Below are positions 1 to 10,614 of a stretch of 64,000 nt of DNA, piece by piece. A program made the translations under genes and the position numbers. Origin of the DNA: Saturnia japonica (taxonomy: Eukaryota > Arthropoda > Insecta > Lepidoptera > Saturniidae); the NCBI GenBank assembly GCA_033032175.1, contig CM065310.1:8432001-8496000 (forward strand). Reading direction: 5' to 3'. Position 1 is the first letter of the stretch; each line of letters opens with the position of its first letter. The notes under the pieces are model-generated. The model saw nothing but the letters and a program-made list of their open reading frames with translations. It made no database searches and was not told the origin of the DNA.

Positions 1-711
1 ATAGATAGAGGCCTAAATCTTTTAAGTAGATTCGTATTTAAGAGAATCATGGCTCGATTTGTTTTTTTAAGGATATAATATGGTATTTGCAATATTCAAC
101 GAAAAAAGAAAATAGAAATACCAATAAAAAATAAAAATATAGATAAGACTAGTTGAAAAGGCAATTGTTTGAAAGTACCAATAGATATTATTGATTATAA
201 ATACAGCTTGTTGAGTATAATACATTCGATACCATATTTCACAAAGTTATCTATATTTGAGGTCAAAACATAATTGATATTACTGTAATTCTATTTATGA
301 AGTGCGTGCTACGTATTGCGCAACTATATAATATTTGCATATTTATATCAAATAATAACTAAATTACTAAACGCAGTTCCGCAGTAGACATAAAACTGTT
401 GACATACGTTGATAATATAAGTAATAAAATGCATGATAAAATTAAATAATCATTTAAGTATGCTTAATTCTCCATCTAAAATCGAAGTTTATCTGTAAGC
501 CAATTTTGAAACAACCGTAGAATCAAAGCGGGGGCACTCAACAAGAGCGATAGCGGTATTATTAGCATATTAAACGATTTAACTTATTTATAGTCAAAGG
601 TGGAACATGTGCACAGTTCGAGACGAAAGTATCATCCATATTTTTTATTTTGAAAAGCTGCAGTGCTCCAGGGTTTGCTTCGTAAGGTAGCTTGTTTAAA
701 GAGTTATCTAA
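1..711. other. AT-rich spacer, nothing recognised
   Basis: No reading frame longer than about 60 codons with protein-like composition is visible on either strand, and no repeat family that I recognise. Confidence 0.6.
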
Positions 712-972
712 TAATGGCTTAATGGTAGCGTATACAGATATCAGGTCGATCGACGTGGGTTCGAATCCTTACATTGAGCCTAAGCTTTCGGTGAAGAAAA
801 ACATTGTGATAAACCATAGCATGGTGATAGGGAATTTTTAATGTCCGCCTGGCTAGCTAGCACCCTCAAGTCCCTCAACTAGGTTAAGCGTCTTCTTGTG
901 CCACATCGTCACTAAACATCTGGTGAGGTTGTGGTCAAAATTAAAAACCTATAAAGGAATGAAAAAAAAAAA
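712..972 (+). repeat. SINE-A copy, tRNA-derived
   Basis: The head carries a B-box-like GGTTCGAATCC near 759 and an A-box-like TGGCTTAATGG about 45 bases before it, the layout of an internal RNA polymerase III promoter. The body contains ACCATAGCATGGTGATAGG, and the copy ends with CCTATAAAGGAATG followed by a poly(A) run at 962-972. The same body recurs at 43328-43650 and its 3' part at 31684-31812, so it is a dispersed family rather than a tRNA gene. Part of the 3' body is missing compared with the 43 kb copy. Confidence 0.7.
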
Positions 973-2217
973 CTGTGGATAGAAATACGGAATAATTTGA
1001 GGTTGGCTAAATATATTTAAGGGATCTATGCCCGTTTGTTACTTACGTAATTTTAAAATAAAGATGTCACAAATACCCAGCGTCATAATAAGTTCCATCT
1101 CCATCACTATTAGCTTTCTTAATCATTATTTAACCGAGTTTATTTATATAGAAATAGAATCGTGGACTAAATTTAATTGTTCCTGACACTTAGACATAAA
1201 TCTCGGTGAAATCCTGGCGGAAGCAATTTACATAAACGCCGGCATGGACGCCTATATTATACCGCCGTTTAGCTGCGCGTATTTATAATATTGTTATCTG
1301 TATGTGGATCTTCTGTGAATAATCGTCTATTTAATTACACAGTAACTATTCTAGCGAGTACTAATATTTATGAGAAACTTCGAAGATATACAGAGATACA
1401 GAGAAATTACTTTTACAGCGTTAAATGTAAGGCAGAAATAATTTGTTCGTACAAATAAAAGTTCTTTGAAATGTCTTGAACAACGAATTCAGTATGGTTA
1501 AAATTTTAAATCATAGATACTTTCATGACATTTCATAGATTTGTTTTTAAGTACGGTCTTGTTACAAATATATTTTAGTGTTTCTTTATTATGTACCTAT
1601 TTAATACTGTCTTAACTAAAACTCTACTTTGTTAACTAAACTATTATTAAATTTTTATTTGTCTTGATCTTGCCTTACCTAAGTAGGGTTGGCACAACAT
1701 ATTTTCTTTCTTCGTGTTGTGAACCGAGATTCGGCTTAGTATTTTATGATCGGCCGCTTGCCTGACGTCAACCCTCTTTGGGATCTTCATATTTTTATCT
1801 AGCCGACAATAACAAAATAGACACTGTCATCGCCTTTAAAGCCATTCACTACTTACTGCCTTACACTGTTAGAAATATATTATAAACTCTTAATATTGTT
1901 GAGAGTATGTATTGAGTATTATCTTGGTAAAAACTAATCTATTTGGTATAATGAAGGTATCGTATATAAATAAATATGTAGTTCATTTACTGTACACATG
2001 TAATTTATTTTCCAATGTCCATATAAACATACATTATAAAAGAAACGGATTTCGAATATGACATAAAAAATTGTCCTATTTGTATAAAATTTTATACACG
2101 GAAATTTTATGTCATTGCTCTATTGATAGATTATATTCTACCACTTAATATTGACATAAACCGTAAAAAAATATTCAAAACTTTTATCTATTAAAGTAAA
2201 GTAAAGTAAAGTGTGTG
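973..2217. other. AT-rich spacer with a possible old repeat
   Basis: No gene is supported. The stretch 1690-1860 (around CGGCCGCTTGCCTGACGTCAACC) resembles a dispersed sequence I associate with lepidopteran genomes, but I cannot place it in a named family. A (TAAAG)4 microsatellite lies at 2192-2211. Confidence 0.4.
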
Positions 2218-2652
2218 TATTTTTTACTAAATGCATATGAAAGTATATACGATACATAAAACAAAACACCAATTTTTAAAATTTTTGTCTGTCAGTCTGT
2301 TTATTTCGGCTAATATCCGAAACAGTTGGACTGATTTTGACGGGACTTTCAGTGATAAATAGGAGAAAGAATTAGTATTTCGCTGAAATAAAAAAGACTG
2401 GTCACGGTGAATCAATTCGGGCGCTTAAATGGCTTACGCTGAGTAGACCATAAGAGATATAGCAAACTAATGTACCACATGATTGTAGGCATTAAAAAGG
2501 CCTACAAAAAGTTACGGACAGTATATGTGTATCTTGTAAGGAACACACACAATGAGCATTTTTTCTTTAAAACATCCGGTAGCGGGGAGCAAGATTCACG
2601 CGTGCATTCTGTAGTCCACGTGAGCAAAGCCACGGGCACAGCTAGTATTTCC
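2218..2652 (-). repeat. Dispersed repeat family 1, minus orientation
   Basis: Read on the minus strand it begins CTAGCTGTGCCCGTGGC and runs through a GGACTACAGAATGC segment and a long AT-rich body to a CCAACTGTTTCGGATATTA-like tail. The same sequence in the same order is seen at 29874-30355, 49196-49610 and 54042-54565, with part at 22930-23232 and 25390-25690. It looks like a non-LTR-derived or non-autonomous family common in Lepidoptera; I cannot assign a clade. Confidence 0.65.
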
Positions 2653-3625
2653 TGAATTCTCAAAAAAATTTGTAAACGGGAAGCATACGTTATTGTATAA
2701 TTAATTAGGCTATATAAATGCCAATAATACTTGTAAAAATCGTAAAAAAACTACTTATACACAAAGAACTATTAATTAATTAATATATATTAATATTGAT
2801 GAACGCTTGATTCACTATACAATTATCTGATTTAAATGTATTAACTTAATGTGATTGGTTCTGTGATAATATCTAAGATCAGATTATGTTTAAGGTAGGT
2901 AGGTAATATTGTAGGTATATAGTTAACTGTTAAGGTAATCCATTAAAGCCCTCACTGTATTTACTGAAGAGCAAGACCCGTACAGTGTATCTAAGCGGCT
3001 TTGGGTGTAGCGGAGTGTAAACGGAGTCTCGGTCGAAGGTCACAATTAGACGAGGCGTTTAATTACAAAATTCACGATAACGGGCTTCACCTCCCCTAGT
3101 CTTTCAGGGTATTCCTTTGTTTATAGATAGTGTATGTTAATATTAAAACAGCGTTGTTTTTTTTATTTAATAAAGGTTTTTGTATACAACTAAAGTGGCA
3201 AACAAGTGCATGGCCTGCCTAATGGTAAGGCAACACCAAAGGTATCACAAGCGCATCGCCAACTTTGAAACTTCGTTCTCTAAAGAGTTATACAATACAA
3301 GGTTATTTGGCTACAATCTTCTGCAAGGTGGAGGGAGGTACTTCAACACTAATGTTGCCCTAAATAGATTTTTCTGTGCCCTACTTCTCTTGTCACTTTA
3401 ATTCTAGTTGATAAGATTTTTCTTAGGTTTGCTGATGTAGTAGTAACATGGACTACTTGGTAAGACCGCCATAAAGACATAAAATACATATTTTCATAAT
3501 AACACATTAACATACGGTATAGAATATGTAGTGGTTCCTTTATTTTAAGCGTTTTCTGTTTTTCCTAATAAGTTCTTATGTTATGAGTTGAAACTAATGC
3601 TTCAAAAAGAGCGAACAGATTTTTA
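2653..3625. other. AT-rich spacer
   Basis: No supported gene. A 73-codon open frame at 3180-3401 on the plus strand has no family features and is treated as chance. Confidence 0.5.
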
Positions 3626-3735
3626 GACAGGTCAACAACGCGCATGTCATACTTCTGGTGTTTCAAGCGACCATAGACTGCGGTAACCGCTTACCATCAG
3701 GCGGACCGCATGCTTGTTTGTCACCATCGTGTTAT
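3626..3735 (+). repeat. LINE 3' tail fragment
   Basis: The segment containing AACCGCTTACCATCAGGCGG followed by a GCATGCTTGTTTG stretch matches a 3' tail I know as widespread in lepidopteran LINE/SINE copies. A more diverged copy of the same tail lies at 38936-39108 (TCGCTTACCATCATGCGG). No coding part is attached. Confidence 0.55.
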
Positions 3736-4955
3736 ATAAATAATTTACATTAAATGTCTCGAATATACTTCCAATTTTCTATAAGAACAATATAATAAAT
3801 GAAAGCTAAAAGCTGTATATTTTTATTTCGAATCGCTTCAGCTTATGCAATATGTTACATACCTTATGAAGTTAGGGTTGCCTGTAACAGGATAGTGGTA
3901 TTACCAAACTAAATTGGTATGTGGAGACTGTACGTAGTACGTATACACCAAACGTTAAAGAGCGGAAAGGGATGGCAAGAATGTGAACCATTAGTGAAAT
4001 TTCACATCTACAACGTAGAAATATTCTAACATAGGTACTATGTCGTTTTAACCAATGTTATTTAAAAATAAAAATAAAAATTGTGTGGTATTGTAGCCAG
4101 AAGAGAAAGGCGTTGTAATTTAGACACTTTTTATTAAATTTAAGTGCACACACCACACATCCATTGTAAGTAAGAGATTGTAGAAGAGTTGCCAACAACA
4201 AAACATATTAAGTAAAAATAAAAGTGTTGCTACTTAAACTAATTTATGTCCTTGACAATATACCTAACTAGTTGATATTTCACTAGTACATTGGAAAACC
4301 TAAATACACATTTATGTTTTCTATTACAAATATATGTATTTATTTTATATATTTACTAGCATTTTTCCGCGTCATAGTTGAGTTATGTCCCACTATATAT
4401 TTTTATGTTCCATTCAAACTGCATTGCTAAATACCAATTCTCATAAATTTATCTTCAAATATGAAGGATTTTCATACAAACTTTCATCCCCTTTTTCACC
4501 ACCTTAGGGCTATTCTTCCTCAGTGTTCACCTAAAGTGTAAAAGGAAACCAAACTTCATGCAAATTCTTACGGTCATAGACCAGGTAGTTTGGCCTGTTC
4601 GTTGCTGTCAGTCAGTCAGTTATCCTTTTATATACACACAAATATATTTTAATTTTCATCCAAATATTTAAGATGTTAATTTCAACACAAATGAATAGAG
4701 TTAAAAAATAACCATAATAAGTGAAGTTCGATCATCATAGTATTTAGGTTAAAGTACTCAAAATGAAACTCAGAAATATTTTAATCAGCTTAGATCTTGA
4801 GTAAGCATTTATGAACGTCAGAATACAACCACCGGTTCGGAAAACATTTCGGTCATCTAAAAGAGCCGCTAAGAAACGGATTTATCGTTTTTCTTTTAAA
4901 TGCAAATAATTTTTTGAGGATATACAGATATCACTATCGTTCACGCAATAATTCA
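3736..4955. other. AT-rich spacer with old repeat at 4440-4640
   Basis: The section around 4490-4640 (CATCCCCTTTTTCACCACCTTAGGG, then a TTCATGCAAATTCTT stretch and a CAGTCAGTCAGT run) is the opposite strand of a dispersed repeat also partly seen at 52950-53010. Nothing else is recognised. Confidence 0.4.
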
Positions 4956-5719
4956 TTAAAGTAATGAATACAGTTTTTGGTGGGACTTTGATCTGTCATG
5001 TGGTGATTTCTTAAAACTTCATTACTTTATCTTGTTTTGCCCACTAGTTATACGTAATTTTGGTGGTATGTGGACAACTCTCTGGACAGCTTAACAAGAA
5101 AGCCGACATCTTGTTACAGTTATGCTGGGAGATTACAAGAATAATTAAAAAATATACTCTATTAACCTGACATTGAAAGAATTGTAGATAACCTTTAAAT
5201 GAAAAAAAGAAGAATTACTGGTGAATGCAGGAAGGATTTAAATTGCCCATTCAATATCATCATAAAGTTACATGTTTTATATGTTCCTTAGACACCAGAG
5301 ACATCTCGATTCAGTCGATAAAGCGTCGGTAAGCTAACCGTAATAAATCATGACCCTTTTAATTTGGCTAAAGACACTCGCGTTCGTTCATTTTAACACC
5401 GAGACAGAATGTCTTGTCCTTTTATTTCCATTTTTAACCGACGTCATAAAATATAGGCAGGGATGCTCGCGTGGCTGTCAGTAGCTCGTCTCGGTTAGTG
5501 CGAGTTACGCTTGTTCTGTGCGTCCTTTTTTTGTAATAACCCTTTTGCTTGTTTTGATTTGTCCAATCGAGTCATAGCTGGGGCATGCTTGGCTATTTAT
5601 TGGTGTCTCGATATAGAGGTAGCTAGTGTGCTTGGCGTTACATGTTTTTTACTGTTCTTAACTGGTACACTTAGCATTTTTGTATTGTTTATAGAATTAG
5701 CGTTTAAAGACCGCTCTTA

Positions 5720-5955
5720 AGTTACCAGATCTTAAGTTATAATATGCCTCTTAAGTACTGACTCTCAAATCAAGCTGCCGCAACACAACTATATATGCTT
5801 GGTGAGTGACTTTCCACTTGATGGTGGTAACTAGTCATACCAGCATGGCATTATAAAATTTTTCTTTATGGAAGTTCGGACCTATTGTAGGTTTCAAACC
5901 TACGTCAATTGACGCAGTAACCCATCGATAACCCACCGAGCTACCACCGAACTAT
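5720..5955 (-). repeat. SINE-A-like copy in unit A1
   Basis: On the minus strand there is an A-box-like TAGCTCGGTGGGTT and a B-box-like GGTTTGAAACC about 40 bases further on. Then come CATGCTGGTATGACTAG and GGCAGCTTGATTTGAGAGTC, which align loosely with the body of the SINE at 43328-43650. The copy has an extra 11 bases (one of two AACCCA repeats and the spacer) that are missing from the duplicate at 8540-8765. Confidence 0.5.
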
Positions 5956-6082
5956 CAGCATCGCTTTACATTGTAAATATATATGAATCGATATAAATAA
6001 TATTAATATAATAATATAAAAAGTATCACATCAATTTGAGGAGTGTTTGGTTATTAGAATGGAGTTTGGATTGGAGTGGAGT

Positions 6083-7130
6083 TATTGTGAATAAAAAGAC
6101 GTCCACAATATTTTAATGTGTGCTAAATTAATAGCGCTTGTTTTATTCTTGTTTCTTACAAAGTTACAGTAGTTCGTAGTAACAATGTGGTTTTTTAATA
6201 ACGTTCTTGACTGTAGTTTGCTTGTAGATTCGCTGCTTGCTGTTGCTGGTGTTGTGGTGTTTCTCGAACTGATCGTAGTACTGCTTTTTTTTTTTTTTTT
6301 TTTGTCTGACCTTGCTGTTAGCCTTAGGGGCCCTATCCGAAAACAGAGCCGCTGCGGCTTTTACAACTTTACCGGGCTTGGGGGCGAGCGCTTAAGGCAC
6401 TCAGCCGCGTAAGCGTGGGCAACCAGCGCGCAAGGGTGCCAAAGTGGCCGGACCTCGGCTTGGGCTGTTGCCGCGATTGCAATGAAACCGCGATCTGTCT
6501 AATACCATATCCGTAAATTCGAGCTAAACTAACATATACAGATATACATGTTCCTTCCTCCTGGGAGGAAGGAAGGAACATGTGTACGTGTATTTAGTAA
6601 TCTGAAATATGTTCTAAACTAACTAGTGCAAAAAAAGAAAAAAAAAAGGTTCCTTACAGAACCTATGTACCTGCGAGGTGTGTACGTATGTACATATGTG
6701 TGTACGTGATGTTTGTATGCGGGTAGCTAAGTGTTGCACGTAAAGTGTCACTTGTATCGCGCGGGCGGCTGCCAGACTCAAGGGTTTCACCCCGAGGAAC
6801 GGACCTATCGTAGTACTGCCGGGGGCCGCGGGTCTCGGCGCTATATTTAACCTCGCCCTTTGCCTCGCAACCGGTAGTGACGATGAATTCCGTGCGGGGC
6901 GTACGCTCTTAGCCAATGAGTGCGACACGCCCTGTGTGCGCGTTCTCTCGGCAGTACCATGAGTCTCCATGCCAGATTTTCCGAGTGCTTGGCATGAGAT
7001 TCATCGCTTGACAGGATCTAGTGAAATTTATACATTTAAACTTACAACTAGCTAGTATTCTTATTACTAATCGGGTTTTAAAATACACATAGTTCACACA
7101 TATTCAGGGGGTTCATATTATTATATCTAT
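6083..7130 (-). mobile_element. Pao/BEL-like LTR (approximate limits), interrupted by LINE
   Basis: This lies directly downstream (on the minus strand) of the integrase C-terminus at 7175-7510 and so sits where the 3' LTR should be. Read on the minus strand it shows a CCAAT-type element (ACTCATTGGCT), a TATA-like TTAAATATAGC about 75 bases further on, and an AATAAA signal shortly before a CA-type end near 6088. A truncated LINE occupies 6285-6806. The outer start is uncertain because no second LTR is present to compare. Confidence 0.45.
6285..6806 (-). mobile_element. 5'-truncated Jockey-family LINE, copy 1
   Basis: The plus strand starts with 19 T (the poly(A) tail of a minus-strand element), followed by the family's 3' end GTTAGCCTTAGGGGCCCT. 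The insertion is bounded on both sides by the 13 bp target-site duplication ATCGTAGTACTGC (6272-6284 and 6807-6819). Only 3' untranslated sequence and the very end of the reading frame could be present. It carries the family's CCTTCCTCC-TG-GGAGGAAGG hairpin near 6552. It inserted into the Pao/BEL-like LTR before duplication A. Confidence 0.9.
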
Positions 7131-7174
7131 TCCTAACACTGTATTATTTCATTTATTTGTTCATTCTATGACTA

Positions 7175-7510
7175 TTAGACTATCGTTATTCGCTTCGTCC
7201 CGCTCGCTTGTCCGCAACATTTGTTCTCCCCCCGGCGTAGCCTGTGCAGCCTCACTCTCCTCTCAGGACGGCGAGCTTCAAGTCGTTTCGGGCGCCGGAA
7301 CACACCGCTCCTCGTCTTCACGTCGGCGCTCCGCACTCCTTCATCTGGTTCGGTGTAGGTTCTCGTGACGATTCCGCGCGGCCAGGTGTTGCGCGGCAAG
7401 AGCGGAGTCGAGGGCAACGCACGACCAAGTCTCCGACGTTCAGAGGGCGCGTGCTGTCGGCAGTGAGTTCCCGCGTGGCACGAGTGTAGGGAGATACTCC
7501 ATAACCCAGC
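7175..7510 (-). pseudogene. Pao/BEL-like integrase C-terminus remnant, copy 1
   Basis: Minus-strand translation gives EYLPTL near 7500, then after a frame change PRNTWPRGIVTRTYTEPDEGV and VRSADVKTRSGVFRRP, ending at a stop at 7175. These match the layout of the Pao/BEL integrase C-terminal region: a tryptophan-rich EYLPTL helix, a small beta barrel with a WPRG-like turn, then an RP..KL segment just before the 3' LTR. In life this domain helps the integrase bind element ends and host DNA. Only about 110 codons remain; everything upstream (gag, protease, reverse transcriptase, catalytic integrase core) is absent. The frame is broken at least once, and this copy has extra small insertions compared with the copy at 10031-10348. 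Confidence 0.75.
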
Positions 7511-7619
7511 GTTTATTTCGTATGGTGTTTTAAAAATAATAGAGCCTATTTTCCAGTGGTCAAATCAAAACGTATCGAGTCAAAATGTAATTATATATTT
7601 AAAGAAAAATAATACAGAC

Positions 7620-7772
7620 ACAATGTAATGTTTTTAATTGTTTTTCTAAAGTTTACTTACTTACTTTAGTCCTTTTTGAACAGACACGTCTGTTACGCAG
7701 TAATTATTTTCATCCCGTAATTTTATTTTTATTCATATTATTATCAGTTCATATAGTCTATCAATTATGGAA
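7620..7772 (+). repeat. Dispersed repeat family 2 fragment at the duplication edge
   Basis: TCATCCCGTAATTTTATTTT and TCAATTATGGAATTA are shared with 10510-10614, 44020-44315 and 58556-58885. The right breakpoint of tandem duplication A falls inside this repeat. Confidence 0.5.
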
Positions 7773-8539
7773 TTAAAGTAATGAATACAGTTTTTGGTGG
7801 GACTTTGATCTGTCATGTGGTGATTTCTTAAAACTTCATTACTTTATCTTATTTTGCCCACTAGTTATACGTAATTTTGGTGGTATGTGGACAACTCTCT
7901 GGACAGCTTAACAAGAAAGCCGACATCTTGTTACAGTTATGCTGGGAGATTACAAGAATAATTAAAAAATATACTCTATTAACCTGACATTGAAAGAATT
8001 GTAGATAACCTTTAAATGAAAAAAAGAAGAATTACTGGTGAATGCAGGAAGGATTTAAATTGCCCATTCAATATCATCATAAAGTTACATGTTTTATATG
8101 TTCCTTAGACACCAGAGACATCTCGATTCAGTCGATAAAGCGTCGGTAAGCTAACCGTAATAAATCATGACCCTTTTAATTTGGCTAAAGACACTCGCGT
8201 TCGTTCATTTTAACACTGAGACAGAATGTCTTGTCCTTTTATTTCCATTTTTAACCGACGTCATAAAATATAGGCAGGGATGCTCGCGTGGCTGTCAGTA
8301 GCTCGTCTCGGTTAGTGCGAGTTACGCTTGTTTTGTGCGTCCTTTTTTTGTAATAACCCTTTTGCTTGTTTTGATTTGTCCAATCGAGTCATAGCTGGGG
8401 CATGCTTGGCTATTTATTGGTGTCTCGATATAGAGGTGGCTAGTGTGCTTGGCGTTACATGTTTTTTACTGTTCGTAACTGGTACACTTAGCATTTTTGT
8501 ATTGTTTATAGAAATAGCGTTTAAAGACCGCTCTTAAGT

Positions 8540-8765
8540 TACCAGATCTTAAGTTATAATATGCCTCTTAAGTACTGACTCTCAAATCAAGCTGCCGCAA
8601 CACAACTATATATGCTTGGTGAGTGACTTTCCACTTGATGGTGGTAACTAGTCATACCAGCATGGCATTATAAAATTTTTCTTTATGGAAGTTCGGACCT
8701 ATTGTAGGTTTCAAACCTACGTCAATTGACGCAGTAACCCACCGAGCTACCACCGAACTATCAGC
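8540..8765 (-). repeat. SINE-A-like copy in unit A2
   Basis: Duplicate of 5720-5955. It lacks 11 bases between two AACCCA repeats, consistent with slippage or repeat-mediated deletion in this copy, or the reverse event in the other. Confidence 0.5.
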
Positions 8766-8918
8766 ATCGCTTTACATTGTAAATATATATGAATCGATAT
8801 AAATAATATTAATATAATAATATAAAAAGTATCACATCAATTTGACGAGTGTTTGGTCAGTAGGGCTTATTTCTCATATTGAAAATAAGGGACTTTTTTA
8901 ATAGTTTTTCTAACCATA

Positions 8919-9120
8919 TTATTGTGAATAAAAAGACGTCCACAATCTTTTAATGTGTGCTAAATTAATAGCGCTTGTTTTATTCTTGTTTCTTACAAAG
9001 TTACAGTAGTTCGTAGTAACAATGTGGTTTTTTAATAACGTTCTTGACTGTAGTTTGCTTGTAGATTCGCTGCTTGCTGTTGCTGGTTTTGTGGTGTTTC
9101 TCGAACTGATCGTAGTACTG

Positions 9121-9197
<77 letters not shown>

Positions 9198-9995
9198 TCT
9201 GACCTTGCTGTTAGCCTTAGGGGCCCTATCCGAAAACAGAGCCGCTGCGGCTTTTACAACTTTACCGGGCTTGGGGGCGAGCGCTTAAGGCACTCAGCCG
9301 CGTAAGCGTGGGCAACCAGCGCGCAAGGGTGCCAAAGTGGCCGGACCTCGGCTTGGGCTGTTGCCGCGATTGCAATGAAGTCGCGATCTGTCTAATACCC
9401 TATCCGTAAAATCGAGCTAAAGTAACATATACAGATATACATGTTCCTTCCTCCTGGGAGGAAGGAAGGAACATGTGTACGTGTATTTAGTAATCTGAAA
9501 TATGTTCTACACTAACTAGTGCAAAAAAAGAAAAAAAAAAGGTTCCTTACAGAACCTATGTACCTGTGAGGTGTGCACGTATGTACATATGTGTGTACGT
9601 GATGTTTGTATGCGGGTAGCTAAGTGTTGCACGTAAAGTGTCACTTGTATCGCGCGGGCGGCTGCCAGACTCAAGGGTTTCACCCCGAGGAACGGACCTA
9701 TCGTAGTACTGCCGCCCTCTCCGCTATATTTAACCTCGCCCTTTGCCTCGCAACCGGTAGTGCGATGAATTCCGTGCGGGGCGTCGCTCAGCCAATGAGT
9801 GCGCACGCCCTGTGTGCGCGCTCTCGGCAGTACCATGAGTCTCCATGCCAGATTTTCCGAGTCTGGCATGGTTCATCCTTACAACTAGTGAAATTTATAC
9901 ATTTAAACTTACAACTAGCTATATTCTTATTCTAATCGTTTTAAAATACACATATTCACACATATTCAGTTCATATTATTATATCTATTCCTAAC
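8919..9995 (-). mobile_element. Pao/BEL-like LTR in unit A2 (approximate limits)
   Basis: Duplicate of the LTR at 6083-7130, with the same CCAAT-like, TATA-like and AATAAA signals on the minus strand and the same LINE insertion. This copy reads more smoothly: the region 9713-9990 lacks the scattered extra bases seen in copy 1. Confidence 0.45.
9122..9699 (-). mobile_element. 5'-truncated Jockey-family LINE, copy 2 (by duplication)
   Basis: Same insertion as 6285-6806, with the same 13 bp target duplication ATCGTAGTACTGC at 9109-9121 and 9700-9712. It therefore came from the segmental duplication and is not an independent insertion. The poly(T) is 75 bases long, an unusually long homopolymer. 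Confidence 0.9.
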
Positions 9996-10030
9996 ACGTA
10001 TTATTTCATTTATTTGTTCATTCTATACTA

Positions 10031-10348
10031 TTAGACTATCGTTATTCGCTCGTCCCGCTCGCTGTCCGCAACAGTTCTCCCCCCGGCGTAGCCTGTGCAT
10101 CCTCACTCTCCTCTCAGGACGGCGAGCTTCGTCGTCGGGCGCCGGAACACACCGCTCCTCGTCTTCACGTCGGCGCTCCGCACTCCTTCATCTGGTTCGG
10201 TGTAGGTTCTCGTGACGATTCCGCGCGGCCAGGTGTTGCGCGGCAAGGCGGAGTCGACAACCACGACCAAGTCTCCGACGTTCAGAGGCGCGTGCTGTCG
10301 GGTGAGTTCCCGCGTGGCACGAGTGTAGGGAGATACTCCATAACCCAG
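10031..10348 (-). pseudogene. Pao/BEL-like integrase C-terminus remnant, copy 2
   Basis: Minus-strand translation gives the WVMEYLPTL segment near 10340. After a frame change it gives LNVGDLVVVVDSALPRNTWP, VRSADVKTRSGVFRRP, and a stop at 10031. The VGDLV..D...PR..WP..G pattern is typical of the small barrel at the end of Pao/BEL integrases. The tail after FRRP reads TTKLAVLRGG here, which fits the family better than copy 1, where length changes shift the frame. The remnant stops abruptly near 10348 and is not transcribed into any visible larger frame, so it cannot encode a working enzyme. Confidence 0.78.
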
Positions 10349-10614
10349 CGTTTATTTCGTATGGTGTTTTAAAAATAATAGAGCCTATTTTCCAGTGGTC
10401 AAATCAAAACGTATCGAGTCAAAATGTAATTATATATTTAAAGAAAAATAATACAGACACAATGTAATGTTTTTAATTGTTTTTCTAAAGTTTACTTACT
10501 TACTTTAGTCATTTTTGAACAGACACGTCTGTTACGCAGTAATTATTTTCATCCCGTAATTTTATTTTTATTCATATTATTATCAGTTCATATAGTCTAT
10601 CAATTATGGAATTA

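Larger units (their letters stand above)
4956..7772 (+). repeat. Tandem duplication A, unit 1
   Basis: This 2817 bp block is followed directly by a near-identical block at 7773-10614 in the same orientation. The left edge reads CATTAAAGTAATG, the internal junction GGAATTAAAGTAATG and the right edge GGAATTATATATA, so the breakpoint falls in a 4 bp ATTA shared by both outer edges. The unit contains a SINE, a Pao/BEL-like 3' part and a truncated LINE. Confidence 0.92.
7773..10614 (+). repeat. Tandem duplication A, unit 2
   Basis: Same order and orientation as 4956-7772. The main differences are a poly(T) of 75 instead of 19 bases at 9122-9196, a replaced patch at 8858-8918 (61 bases against 30 at 6052-6081), an 11 base deletion in the SINE, and many 1-3 base length differences between 9700 and 10330. 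The right edge continues into ordinary flanking DNA at 10615. Confidence 0.92.

Noticed and set aside
712..790. tRNA gene call from GGTTCGAATCC
   Set aside because: No complete cloverleaf; the sequence continues into a SINE body found elsewhere in the window.
5511..5720. 69-codon hydrophobic open frame, repeated at 8328-8537, as a duplicated small membrane protein gene
   Set aside because: The conservation is explained by tandem duplication A alone. There is no start context, no family resemblance, and several replaced residues are unconstrained.
6285..6303. Poly(T) tracts as transcription terminators
   Set aside because: They are the complement of LINE poly(A) tails, bounded by target-site duplications.
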